Below are positions 32,535 through 40,476 of a DNA stretch of 46,851 bases, piece by piece; position 1 is the first letter of the stretch; each line of letters opens with the position of its first letter. The stretch is from the NCBI GenBank assembly GCA_017446845.1, contig JAFSOQ010000131.1, positions 1 through 46,851 on the forward strand, given 5' to 3'. Both the position numbers and the translations under genes were made by a program. The stretch comes from Selenomonadaceae bacterium (GTDB lineage Bacteria > Bacillota > Negativicutes > Selenomonadales > Selenomonadaceae). The notes under the pieces were generated by a model, which worked only from the letters and a program-made list of their open reading frames with translations, did no database searches and was not told where the DNA came from.

Positions 32535-34271
32535 TCAAGCCTCGATTGAAACAAATTTGAACTGATTGTAATCGAAGAGTCCGCGCGCGGTCAATTTTAT
32601 TTCGGGGATAACGGGCAACGACATAAAAGTTAAAGTCATGACGGGTTCGACGTTTTTATTTATTCCAAGTTCGGCGTGGGCTTTTTCGTGCAGTTCGTCG
32701 AGTTTTTCTTTAAGTTCCTCGCCTGTCATGTCGCTCATAAGTCCGGCAATCGGCAACGCTATCGACGAAATAATTTTCCCGTCCTTAACCAAAACCATGC
32801 CGCCTTCCATTTTTATCAGAGCTTCGACCGCGCAGAAAATTTCCTCGTTGTTGACGCCCGCCGCTATGATGTTGTGAGAATCGTGCGCAACCGAAACTGC
32901 AATCGCGCCGCGCTTAATTCCGTAGCCGCTCAAAAGTCCGAGTCCGACCTTGCCCGTCTCGTGATGTCGTTCAATCACCGCGATTTTGCAAATATCTTTG
33001 TCGGCGTCAAAAATAAAATCGCCCGTCTCGTCGAATTGGACTTCGGCGACAATTTTTTTCGTCACGACGCCGCCCGGCTCAATTTCAATGACATTAACTT
33101 TGCCGCTCGTCAAATTCAGTTTCAATCGGTCGACGGAAAAATTTTTAACTTTGACGGAGCCGCGAACACTTGAAATATCTGCGGGAAGAATTTCGGGAAG
33201 ATACTTTCCGTCCTCGGCGACAAGTTCTCCGCCTATCCAAACATTGGCGACGCGGAAATTTTCCAAGTCGTCAAGCAAAACCAAATCTGCGCGGGCACCG
33301 ATTTTAATCGCGCCGCGGTCGTGAAGTCTGAACGCTTCGGCAACATTTATCGTCGCAAGCTGAATCGCGGTTATCGGGTCAATTCCCTCCTCAACGCAAA
33401 GTTTCAAATTGCCGTTCATGTGTCCGCGTTCAAAAATCGTTTTGGGCTGGCAATCGTCCGAACAAAGTAAAACGCGGCGACTGTTGGCAGGTGTCACGCC
33501 TTTAATCAAAATTTTCAAATCGTGACAAGCCGAACCTTGACGAATCAAAACGTACATGCCTTTTGCAATGCGTTCGTTCATTTCGTCGAGCGTGCGGCAT
33601 TCGTGATCGCCGACAATCTCCGCGCACATGTAAGCATTTAAATTTTTTCCGCTGACGTTCGGAGCGTGTCCGTCAATCAGTTTGCCGAATTTTTTTGCCA
33701 TCAAAATTTTATCCAAAACTTTATCATCGGCGTTGACAATTCCCGGCACGTTCATAAATTCTCCGAGTCCGAAAATATTTTCGTTGTCAATAAGTTCAAG
33801 CATATCTGCCGCCTCAAGAATCGCGCCTGCGTCTTCAAACGGCGTGGCAGGTACGCAACTTGGCATTGCGTCAATTATGTTAAGTTTCGTCCTCTGCGCG
33901 GCGTCGAGCATGTAACGAATACCTTTAAGCCCGCAGACGTTTGCAATCTCATGGGGGTCGGCAATAATCGAAGTGGTGCCGCAAGGAACAATTATTCTGC
34001 CGAGTTGTTCGGGGCTTATGTAAGATGATTCAATATGGATATGCGCGTCAATAAATCCCGGAGCGAGAAATTTTCCTTGAGCGTCAAAAATTTTTTCGCC
34101 GTCATATTCTGTCTTACCCATGCCGACAATTTTTCCGTCAGCTATTGCGACTTCGCCCAAATAAATTTCGCCGCTGAGCACGTTGACAATTCGGCAATTT
34201 TTTATCACGAAGTCGGCTTTTCTTCTGCCCGCCGCCGCGTCGATTAAATTTTTCAACTCAGCTTTCGTCAT
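32535..34271 (-). CDS. ade: Adenine deaminase
   Basis: 578 residues, normal size, SD 'ccggagggattcata'. The amidohydrolase barrel shows 'PGFIDAHIHIESSYISPEQL' (HxH metal site), 'ADPHEIANVCGLKGIRYMLD', and 'DGHAPNVSGKNLNAYMCAEI' with 'GDHECRTLDEMNERI'. The C-terminal block 'RHHETGKVGLGLLSGYGIKR' and 'VAHDSHNIIAAGVNNEEI' is diagnostic for Ade. It converts adenine to hypoxanthine and ammonia in purine salvage. The purine permease gene lies just upstream in the same direction, and the two probably work together. Confidence 0.94.
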   Translation of the reverse strand: MTKAELKNLIDAAAGRRKADFVIKNCRIVNVLSGEIYLGEVAIADGKIVGMGKTEYDGEKIFDAQGKFLAPGFIDAHIHIESSYISPEQLGRIIVPCGTTSIIADPHEIANVCGLKGIRYMLDAAQRTKLNIIDAMPSCVPATPFEDAGAILEAADMLELIDNENIFGLGEFMNVPGIVNADDKVLDKILMAKKFGKLIDGHAPNVSGKNLNAYMCAEIVGDHECRTLDEMNERIAKGMYVLIRQGSACHDLKILIKGVTPANSRRVLLCSDDCQPKTIFERGHMNGNLKLCVEEGIDPITAIQLATINVAEAFRLHDRGAIKIGARADLVLLDDLENFRVANVWIGGELVAEDGKYLPEILPADISSVRGSVKVKNFSVDRLKLNLTSGKVNVIEIEPGGVVTKKIVAEVQFDETGDFIFDADKDICKIAVIERHHETGKVGLGLLSGYGIKRGAIAVSVAHDSHNIIAAGVNNEEIFCAVEALIKMEGGMVLVKDGKIISSIALPIAGLMSDMTGEELKEKLDELHEKAHAELGINKNVEPVMTLTFMSLPVIPEIKLTARGLFDYNQFKFVSIEA

Positions 34272-34284
34272 TATGAATCCCTCC

Positions 34285-34362
34285 GGTGTCAGGATTTAGG
34301 AGTTAGGATTTAGGAGTTAGGAGTTAGGATTTTCTATCACCTATTACCTATCACCTATCACC
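34285..34362 (-). repeat. Inverted 7-bp tandem repeat tract, site D
   Basis: On the plus strand GGATTTA GGAGTTA, GGATTTA GGAGTTA, GGAGTTA, then TTTTCTA and TCACCTA TTACCTA, TCACCTA TCACCTA. Left and right arms are approximate reverse complements (TAGG/CCTA). It fills the permease-ade spacer. Confidence 0.85.
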
Positions 34363-35723
34363 TACAACAACGCGTATTTCAAAATAAACAGTACCGTCAA
34401 AATATACATGAGCGGCGTGACTTCTTTGCCTTTGCCCGTGCCGACATGCAACAGCGTATAACTTATGACGCCGAAACAAATTCCTTCCGAGATTGAATAC
34501 ATGAACGCCATGGAAAAAATCGTTATGTAAGCAGGAACCGCCGTGAGTACGTCGCTTGTCCAGTTGATTTTGGCGACTTGTTGCATCATGAGGAATCCGA
34601 CGATAATCAGCGCGGGAGCCGTCGCGAATGCCGGGATTGCCAAAAATATCGGCGAGAAGAATAATGCCAGTAAAAACAATGCGCCCGCCGTCAATGCAGT
34701 TAAACCTGTCTTGCCGCCTTCAGCTATGCCCGTCGAAGATTCTACAAATGTCGTTATCGTCGACGTGCCCAATAATGAACCCGCCGTCGTGCCGATTGCG
34801 TCCGTCAACAAAACTTGCTTGACTTTGGGAAGTTTGCCGTTTTCGTCAAGGAGATTTGCTTTCGTCGCGCAACCTATGACCGTGCCGATTGTGTCAAATA
34901 AATCGACGAAGAGGAACGCCATCAATATCGAGAAAAATTCAAACGAGAAAACCGAACTGAAATCAACTTGCATGAATGTCGGCTCAAGTGACGCCGGCAT
35001 TGAAATTATTCCGTTCGGAAATAAGCTGAAGAAACCTTTTTCGGGATTGGGAACGTAAAAACCCGTCGCTTGACAAATCATGCCCAGACCCCACGTCGCG
35101 ATTATCCCGAACAGTACCGAGCCTTTGACGTTCTTTATCAGCAGGAATGCCGTTATCAGCAAACCAATCAGCGCAAGCAAAACCGTTATGCCTTCCGATT
35201 GAAATGCTCCGCTTTCGACCGAGCCTTTGAACGAATAAAGCGTGACGAGCGTCGGACCCTCAACAACTATGTGCGCGTTTTGCAGTCCTATGAAACTTAT
35301 AAAAAGCCCGATGCCGACTGAAACCGCAATTTTCAGCGACGGCGGGATTGCATTAAAAATTGCCTCGCGAATATTTACCAACGACAAAAAAATAAAAATG
35401 AGACCTTCAAAAAAAATAGCTCCCAAGGCCTGTTGCCAAGTATAATTCATTCCTATAACCACTGTATAAGAAAAATATGCATTTAATCCCATACCGGCGC
35501 TGAGAACGAATGGCATATTTGCCAAGAGTGCCATTAAAAAAGTGGCGAAAGCACTTGCTAAAGCGGTCGCTGTGAACACCGCACCCGTGTCCATACCTGC
35601 CGCACCTAGTATAACGGGATTTACCGCCATTATATACGCGACGGTCATAAAAGACGTAATTCCCGCCATGACTTCTGTCTTAACATCGGTGCCGCGCTCT
35701 TTCAATTCAAAGAAATCTTTCAT
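34362..35723 (-). CDS. NCS2-family purine permease (AzgA/PbuG type)
   Basis: 453 residues, SD 'aaaggagctatct'. Twelve to fourteen membrane segments. Family marks: 'GTDVKTEVMAGITSFMTVAY', 'MGLNAYFSYTVV', 'IGLFISFIGLQNAHIVV', 'DLFDTIGTVIGCATKANLL' and 'LGTSTITTFVESSTGIAEGG'. These are the substrate-site segments of proton-coupled adenine/guanine/hypoxanthine transporters. Adenine is the likely substrate given the adjacent adenine deaminase gene. No purine riboswitch was seen upstream. Confidence 0.92.
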   Translation of the reverse strand: MKDFFELKERGTDVKTEVMAGITSFMTVAYIMAVNPVILGAAGMDTGAVFTATALASAFATFLMALLANMPFVLSAGMGLNAYFSYTVVIGMNYTWQQALGAIFFEGLIFIFLSLVNIREAIFNAIPPSLKIAVSVGIGLFISFIGLQNAHIVVEGPTLVTLYSFKGSVESGAFQSEGITVLLALIGLLITAFLLIKNVKGSVLFGIIATWGLGMICQATGFYVPNPEKGFFSLFPNGIISMPASLEPTFMQVDFSSVFSFEFFSILMAFLFVDLFDTIGTVIGCATKANLLDENGKLPKVKQVLLTDAIGTTAGSLLGTSTITTFVESSTGIAEGGKTGLTALTAGALFLLALFFSPIFLAIPAFATAPALIIVGFLMMQQVAKINWTSDVLTAVPAYITIFSMAFMYSISEGICFGVISYTLLHVGTGKGKEVTPLMYILTVLFILKYALL

Positions 35724-35800
35724 AGATAGCTCCTTTCCAAAACAAGATTACGGAAGGAATTTTACACGAAAAATTTTTCTAAGTCAAAAACTCTCTTCGA

Positions 35801-35898
35801 TTGACAAGAAAAAGCCCTGCGTGTTATGATTGCGTTGCTACAAACACCAACCACAAACAACGACAGAGCTGTCTAAAAGCTTTTAAATTCTAACACGC
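35801..35898 (+). promoter_or_regulatory. Promoter and leader of the GIY-YIG gene
   Basis: -35 TTGACA (35801-35806), 18-base spacer, -10 TATGAT (35825-35830). An inverted repeat GCGTGTTA (35819-35826) / TAACACGC (35891-35898) brackets the start site and overlaps the -10, possibly an operator for the gene's own HTH protein. GACAGAGCTGTC and AAAAGCTTTT palindromes lie between. The rest of 35724-35933 holds nothing recognised. Confidence 0.7.
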
Positions 35899-35933
35899 TC
35901 GCGCCGCGAAGTCAAACGAAAGGAGAAATTCTT

Positions 35934-36887
35934 ATGGAAGTCTACGGAATAATTTATCTTCTCATCGACGGTACAAACGATTTGGAGTACGTCGGACAGA
36001 CAATTCGTTCATTTAAAGCGCGTTTTCGTCAGCATATGCGCGGTGACCAGTACATTGACCGCGTACTTCAAAAACGTGGTGCAGATTTGTTTGCAACGGC
36101 AATTTTGAAAATCTGCTACAGTCAAGAGGAACTCGACTATTGGGAAAAATATTTTATAAAGGCACGCAATACCATATCGCCCAATGGCTATAATCTCACA
36201 GAGGGCGGCGAAGGTGGCAAGCCGTGCGACGAAGTACGCGCAAGAATCGGGGCGGCGGGCAAAGGTAAGAAAAAATCACCCGAACACCGCGCAAAAATCG
36301 GAGCATCGGAACGAGGAAAAAAACAACCTCCTGAAGCAAAAGCAAAAATTTCTGCAGCGCGTAAAGGAAAAAGTTTGACGCCGGAGACAATAGCAAAACT
36401 TATTTCTATAGCACGCCGTTCCGAAACGCCCTACAAAAATTTAATTGCTGAAATGCGCGAGCACAATCTCTCATATGCGGGATTAGCAAAGATTTTAGGT
36501 ATTACGAAAACGGCTGTTTCTTTAAAAATGCGCGTCAAAAAAAATTTCACCAAAGAGCAGAGTACAAAGCTCGAAAATTTTTTTGGATTACCTGTAGAAT
36601 ATTTGCTGGCACGTGACGACGGACTTACTGAAATATTATCAAAAGAAGAACGGAATGCAAAACTTTCTGTAACGAAACGCCACGTCAGCCCTTATAAAAA
36701 TTTACTGAATGAGCTTGACGCACGGAAATTATCGTATCATGGATTCGCAAAACTTTTAGGTCTATCGCAATCAAATATTTCCCTCAAAATGCGCGGCAAA
36801 CAAAATTTCACGAATGAACAGATTGCAAAGATGGTTGAATTTTTTGGCAAGCCCGCCGAATATTTGTTGGCACGCGACGACGCTTGA
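35934..36887 (+). CDS. GIY-YIG nuclease with NUMOD3 motifs and two Xre-like HTH domains
   Basis: 317 residues, SD 'gaaaggagaaattctt'. Residues 1-90 are a GIY-YIG nuclease domain ('GIIYLLIDGTNDLEYVGQT', Arg in 'FKARFRQHM', Glu in 'ELDYWEKYFI'). Residues about 95-155 hold three NUMOD3-type DNA-binding motifs ('KKSPEHRAKIGASERGKK'). Residues about 163-230 and about 250-317 are two copies of an HTH module sharing 'PYKNL...LSYxGxAKxLG', 'ISLKMR' and 'EYLLARDD'. GIY-YIG plus NUMOD3 is the layout of phage-type homing endonucleases; the duplicated HTH is not typical. Likely a selfish or phage-derived nuclease. Not inside an intron here. Confidence 0.83.
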   Translation: MEVYGIIYLLIDGTNDLEYVGQTIRSFKARFRQHMRGDQYIDRVLQKRGADLFATAILKICYSQEELDYWEKYFIKARNTISPNGYNLTEGGEGGKPCDEVRARIGAAGKGKKKSPEHRAKIGASERGKKQPPEAKAKISAARKGKSLTPETIAKLISIARRSETPYKNLIAEMREHNLSYAGLAKILGITKTAVSLKMRVKKNFTKEQSTKLENFFGLPVEYLLARDDGLTEILSKEERNAKLSVTKRHVSPYKNLLNELDARKLSYHGFAKLLGLSQSNISLKMRGKQNFTNEQIAKMVEFFGKPAEYLLARDDA

Positions 36888-36898
36888 GGGAGTACAAA

Positions 36899-38452
36899 TT
36901 ATTTCAACACTTCGTCGAGATTGGCTTTGATTTTGGTGACTTGCAAGCCGTAAACAATTTGAACGCCGACGCCTTGTGTAAGAATGCCCTGCGCGCCGCT
37001 CGACGTCAAAATTTTTTCATCGACGACGGAAGAATCTTTAACCGTAACGCGCAACCGAGTTATGCAAGAATCACAGTCGACAATATTTTCTTTGCCGCCG
37101 AGTCCTTTTATAATCAGTTGAGTTTGTTCGGCGTCGCTCAAAACTTTTTCTTCAAGCAAATTATCTTCTCTGCCGGGCGTCTTGTAGTCGTATTTTTCAA
37201 TCAGGAACTTGAACGAAAAATAATACAGGAAAAACCACGGCACACCGATTAGCGGGACATAAATCCAATTTGTCTTGTCCTCGCCCTGCAAAATCCCAAA
37301 CAAGATAAAATCAATCAGTCCGCCCGAAAATGTTTGCCCGATTGTTATTTGGAAAATGTGCGCCATCATGAACGCGCAACCGTCAAAGAAGGCGTGCAGA
37401 ACGTAAAGCATGGGCGCGACGAATAAAAATGAAAATTCGAGCGGCTCGGTTATTCCCGTCAAAAATGATGTCAGCGCGGCTGAAAAAAGCATACCGCCGA
37501 CAATTTTTTTATTTTGCGGCTTGGCAGTTTTGTACATGGCGAAGGCGGCTCCGAGCAGTCCGAACATCATCGTTATAAATCTGCCCGACATGAATCGCGA
37601 AATGCCCTCGTAATATTTTACCGTTGACGGATCACTCAGTTGCGCGAAAAAAATTCTTTGCGTGCCTTCGATTAGTTGTCCGTTGATAATTTCGCTGCCG
37701 CCCAAACCCGTCGTCCAGAACGGCAGATAAAAAATGTGGTGCAGTCCGAAGATTCCGAGCATACGCAATAAAAATCCGTAAATCAGCGTGCCGATATATC
37801 CCGTGTCTTTAAATAAACCGCCGTATTCCAAAATAATCAGCTGAAAGCCCGGCCAGATTACGTACAGCGAAACACCCAGACAAATTGACTCAAGCGCGCA
37901 GATTATCGGGACGAAACGCGAGCCGCTGAAAAATCCCAAATACAACGGCAGTTCCGTCCTGTAAAATTTTTCGTGAAACCAATAAACCATTATCCCGACC
38001 AACATTCCGCCGAAAACGCCCGTTTCCAACGTTTGTATTCCGAGACACATGCCTTGTCCGACGCCGGACATATTTTCTTCCGCCAATTTGCCCGTGATTT
38101 TCAACGCGGTGTGTATCGTCGCGTTCATTATCAGCATTGACAAAATTGCGGTCAGTCCGACCGTTCCTTTGTCTTTACGAGCCAGACCCGTCGACAAGCC
38201 TACGGCAAATAATACGGGCAAGTTGTCAAAAACTATGCTGCCCGCCGAAGAAATTAGCATGAAAATAATTTGCAGCCATCGAATATTCAGGAAATCGAAA
38301 GCTTGCAAAGTGTTTGGATTTGACAGCGTGCCGCCTATGCCGAGTAAAAGTCCCGCTGCCGGCAATATCGCTATCGGCAACATCAATGCCTTGCCGAAAC
38401 GTTGCAACATTGCGAAAAAGGAACCGTCTTGCCCCAAAGAAAAAATTTTCAT
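36899..38452 (-). CDS. PTS sugar transporter subunit EIICB, glucose/glucosamine family
   Basis: 517 residues. Residues 1-400 are the EIIC membrane domain ('FGKALMLPIAILPAAGLLLG', 'GVFGGMLVGIMVYW', 'TGITEPLEFSFLFVAPMLYV', the last being the sugar-site motif). Residues about 435-517 are EIIB with the phosphocysteine in 'DCDSCITRLRVTV' (Cys463). No EIIA domain is attached, so phosphate must come from a separate EIIA. It resembles MalX/PtsG/NagE; the sugar cannot be fixed from sequence. The ATG lies one base after the stop of the iron-sulfur gene, so the two are co-transcribed. Confidence 0.88.
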   Translation of the reverse strand: MKIFSLGQDGSFFAMLQRFGKALMLPIAILPAAGLLLGIGGTLSNPNTLQAFDFLNIRWLQIIFMLISSAGSIVFDNLPVLFAVGLSTGLARKDKGTVGLTAILSMLIMNATIHTALKITGKLAEENMSGVGQGMCLGIQTLETGVFGGMLVGIMVYWFHEKFYRTELPLYLGFFSGSRFVPIICALESICLGVSLYVIWPGFQLIILEYGGLFKDTGYIGTLIYGFLLRMLGIFGLHHIFYLPFWTTGLGGSEIINGQLIEGTQRIFFAQLSDPSTVKYYEGISRFMSGRFITMMFGLLGAAFAMYKTAKPQNKKIVGGMLFSAALTSFLTGITEPLEFSFLFVAPMLYVLHAFFDGCAFMMAHIFQITIGQTFSGGLIDFILFGILQGEDKTNWIYVPLIGVPWFFLYYFSFKFLIEKYDYKTPGREDNLLEEKVLSDAEQTQLIIKGLGGKENIVDCDSCITRLRVTVKDSSVVDEKILTSSGAQGILTQGVGVQIVYGLQVTKIKANLDEVLK

Positions 38453-38453
38453 T

Positions 38454-39260
38454 TCAGTTATTCCCTACAAAATTTTTAAAATCCTCCGCGCCGAGCCGCT
38501 CAAACATTTTGCTCAAACGTTCGCGGGGCTTGGCGTGTTCGTCGAAATATTTCAGAGCCGCGTCGATAATTTTATAAAGCTTTTCTTCGTCACGAATCAT
38601 GGGAAGAAAAGCTTTTCCCGCAAAATAAATTTTAAAGCCGATTTCACCGCGCAAAGCAGATTTTTTGCATACCTTGACGCATCGTCCGCAATTAATGCAC
38701 TTGTCGCGGTCAATCGTCCAAACTTTTTTTTCACGGTCAATTTCAATCGCACCGACTTTGCAAATTTTAACACATGCCCCGCAGTAAATACAATGCTCAC
38801 GAATAAATTGCGGCTCGACCGCGCCTTTAATCCCGATGTCGTTAGCGTCGACCTTCATGCAATTATTCGGGCAACCCGTCACCGAGCACGTAATTTTATT
38901 CGGGAGTTCGCGTCCGCCGTGCCGACTTTCGATTTCCATTGCAATTTTCGGCGAATCGATTATCCCTGCCGGGCAAGTTCGCGTTCCTTGACAAGCCGTC
39001 GCCATTTTAAAAATCGTGCCGACGGGAGAAATTGTTAAATTATTTTCCGCGCAAAATTTTTCCATTGCGTCGAAGTCTTCTTTCTTCACGAACGGGATTG
39101 AAATTTCCTGCCGCGAAGTCAGAGTAACATAACCTTCACCGAATTTTTCTGCCAGCTCGTGAATGGCAAAAAGTTGCGCCGTCGTCAAAGAACCTGCCGC
39201 CGATTTAAATCGTATCGAAAAAAATCCGTCCTGCTTTTGTCTTGCCAAAAATTTTTTCAT
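38454..39260 (-). CDS. Siroheme-type sulfite/nitrite reductase-like protein with two ferredoxin clusters (AsrC-like)
   Basis: 268 residues from the ATG at 39260 (SD 'gggagggagcatt'). Residues 1-70 are a sulfite/nitrite-reductase half-domain ('LTSRQEISIPFVKKEDFDAM'). Cys-x5-Cys in 'ACQGTRTCPAG' and Cys-x3-Cys in 'TGCPNNCMK' form the siroheme/4Fe-4S site. Two 4Fe-4S ferredoxin motifs follow: 'CIYCGACVKICKVGAIEID' and 'CINCGRCVKVCKKSAL'. This order is that of the AsrC subunit of anaerobic sulfite reductase and of related one-piece reductases. No AsrA or AsrB gene is adjacent, so the electron donor and true substrate are uncertain. Confidence 0.83.
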   Translation of the reverse strand: MKKFLARQKQDGFFSIRFKSAAGSLTTAQLFAIHELAEKFGEGYVTLTSRQEISIPFVKKEDFDAMEKFCAENNLTISPVGTIFKMATACQGTRTCPAGIIDSPKIAMEIESRHGGRELPNKITCSVTGCPNNCMKVDANDIGIKGAVEPQFIREHCIYCGACVKICKVGAIEIDREKKVWTIDRDKCINCGRCVKVCKKSALRGEIGFKIYFAGKAFLPMIRDEEKLYKIIDAALKYFDEHAKPRERLSKMFERLGAEDFKNFVGNN

Positions 39261-39281
39261 AATGCTCCCTCCCAAACTATA

Positions 39282-39320
39282 AACCGCTCAAGATTAGAAT
39301 ACCTGAGCGGTTGATTTTTT
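39282..39320 (+). terminator. Hairpin with T-run in front of the small-peptide RNA gene
   Basis: AACCGCTCA (39282-39290) pairs perfectly with TGAGCGGTT (39304-39312), followed by GA and T6 on the plus strand. No plus-strand gene lies upstream; it may insulate the promoter at 39324 from read-through. On the minus strand it is in the leader of the AsrC-like gene. Confidence 0.7.
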
Positions 39321-39323
39321 GTC

Positions 39324-39352
39324 TTGAAAATTTTATGAAGTTATGTTATAGT
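39324..39352 (+). promoter_or_regulatory. Promoter of the small-peptide RNA
   Basis: -35 TTGAAA (39324-39329), 17-base spacer, -10 TATAGT (39347-39352). Predicted transcription start at about 39359-39360, exactly where the 5' pairing arm begins. Confidence 0.85.
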
Positions 39353-39359
39353 TTTTTCT

Positions 39360-39596
39360 GGCAGGTAGTCTGATGTGTCGGCTTTCTTCCTCGAAGGAAG
39401 GAGGTGACGCGTATGGATTTCTTCGACTGGATTGATCATATCTCCACCGTCGGGACGTTCATCATCGCGTTGCTGACGTTCTTCGGCAAGAATAAATAAG
39501 TGAAGAGCCGTCCGCCACGACGGCTCCCCAATCGTTTAACTCTTACAGCATCTACTAACGAGGAAGGAGCCGACGTCCCGGCATCGACTGCCTGCC
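39360..39596 (+). ncRNA. Type I toxin-like mRNA with complementary 5' and 3' ends
   Basis: The 5' arm (39360-39393, starting GGCAGGTAGTC and ending TCGGCTTTCTTCCTCG) is complementary to the 3' arm (39559-39596, CGAGGAAGGAGCCGAC to GACTGCCTGCC) with a small bulge. The 5' arm can alternatively form a local hairpin CTTCC-TCGAA-GGAAG against the SD region. A perfect 8-bp hairpin (39505-39526, GAGCCGTC/GACGGCTC) follows the ORF. End-to-end pairing that competes with RBS exposure is the hallmark of hok, Fst- and AapA-type toxin mRNAs. Family is not recognised. An alternative reading as a small mobile element with terminal inverted repeats is less likely because the promoter is placed to start the RNA at the arm. 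Confidence 0.65.
39413..39499 (+). CDS. 28-residue hydrophobic peptide, putative type I toxin
   Basis: ATG at 39413 follows a very strong SD (GGAGGTGA, six bases before). The peptide begins 'MDFFDWIDHISTVG', has a hydrophobic stretch 'TFIIALLTFF' and ends in a basic 'GKNK'. One short membrane helix with a Lys tail and the 'TFxxALLTF' pattern resemble the small holin-like/TxpA-type toxins of Firmicutes, though it is shorter than most. It is encoded in an RNA whose ends pair over the start region. No antisense antitoxin promoter could be placed with confidence. Confidence 0.7.
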   Translation: MDFFDWIDHISTVGTFIIALLTFFGKNK

Positions 39597-39629
39597 ATTA
39601 AAATTGTCTTTTTAGCGTAGCGAATCATA

Positions 39630-40406
39630 TCACACGCCGAAAAATTTTTCAAGCTTACGTTCGCAAAAAGTTACGGGCACTAAATCCAGTTCGCGAACGA
39701 ATTCCAAAGCACGATTAAAATAATTCCCGACAGCCGCGACTCTGTGGGCGTCCGAACCAATCGTTACGAATCTCCCGCCAAGTTCGCGATATTTTTTATA
39801 AACGGGAATAAGCTCTTCAACTGCGCGGGATTTATCAAAGCGACGAGTATTCAGCTCCAAAACTTTTCCACGCTCGACGACAATTTTTAAAACTTCGTCA
39901 ATCTCCGTCGCGAACGTCGCGTAATCAATTTCGGGATTGTCATAGAGCGCAGTTCGGCAAATGTAATCGATATGCCCCAACACGTCAAAATTTGCAACCG
40001 CCGTTTCTTCCGCCATCTGTTGAAAATATTTTTTGTAAGCCGTCTCTTTATCCTTGTCGGCGAAAAATTCGGGGTAGTAAATATCCAAATCGTCCACGAG
40101 GTGAATTGAACCGATAACCAAATCAAAATCCGCTTGCCCGATAAAATTTTCGTTAGCCGCCCGCGCAGATTTTCTCAAGCCGACTTCAACACCCAGCCGA
40201 ACTTTTTCTCCGCGCAAATTTTTATATTCGCTCATGTATTCGGCGGGATTAAATGCGAATTCTTTGCCGTTGACTTCCAAGCCGTAATCGAAATGCTCCG
40301 TGAAGACGACGCCCAAATTTAAATCGGCAGCTTTGGCAAGAGCGTCGGTCGCTAACATTTCCGAATCAGCAGAAAATTTCGTGTGCATATGTGAATCAAA
40401 AATCAT
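39630..40406 (-). CDS. PHP-domain phosphatase, histidinol-phosphatase HisJ family
   Basis: 258 residues. The metal-binding motifs of the PHP fold are all present: 'FDSHMHTKFSAD' (HxH), 'VVFTEHFDYG', 'LGVEVGL', 'DLVIGSIHLVDD', 'FDVLGHIDYICR', 'LELNTRR' and 'TIGSDAH'. Such trinuclear metal enzymes dephosphorylate histidinol phosphate or related substrates; no his genes are nearby, so the substrate is open. Promoter at 40440-40468. SD is weak (GGAG). Confidence 0.86.
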   Translation of the reverse strand: MIFDSHMHTKFSADSEMLATDALAKAADLNLGVVFTEHFDYGLEVNGKEFAFNPAEYMSEYKNLRGEKVRLGVEVGLRKSARAANENFIGQADFDLVIGSIHLVDDLDIYYPEFFADKDKETAYKKYFQQMAEETAVANFDVLGHIDYICRTALYDNPEIDYATFATEIDEVLKIVVERGKVLELNTRRFDKSRAVEELIPVYKKYRELGGRFVTIGSDAHRVAAVGNYFNRALEFVRELDLVPVTFCERKLEKFFGV

Positions 40407-40439
40407 TGTTCATTGCTCCAATCTTCCAAAAGATAAATC

Positions 40440-40468
40440 ATTATCAAAACAAGCGCGCTGTTTGTCAA
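40440..40468 (-). promoter_or_regulatory. Promoter of the PHP phosphatase gene
   Basis: Minus strand: -35 TTGACA (40463-40468), 17-base spacer, -10 GATAAT (40440-40445). Confidence 0.85.
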
Positions 40469-40476
40469 GAATTTTT

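Noticed and set aside
35724..35933. Purine riboswitch for the NCS2 permease
   Set aside because: The conserved purine-aptamer core and its loop sequences are absent on the minus strand; only promoter elements for the divergent GIY-YIG gene are seen.
39360..39596. MITE with terminal inverted repeats
   Set aside because: No target duplication is evident, and a well-spaced promoter lies just outside the arm so that transcription starts on it; an RNA function fits better, though a mobile origin is not excluded.
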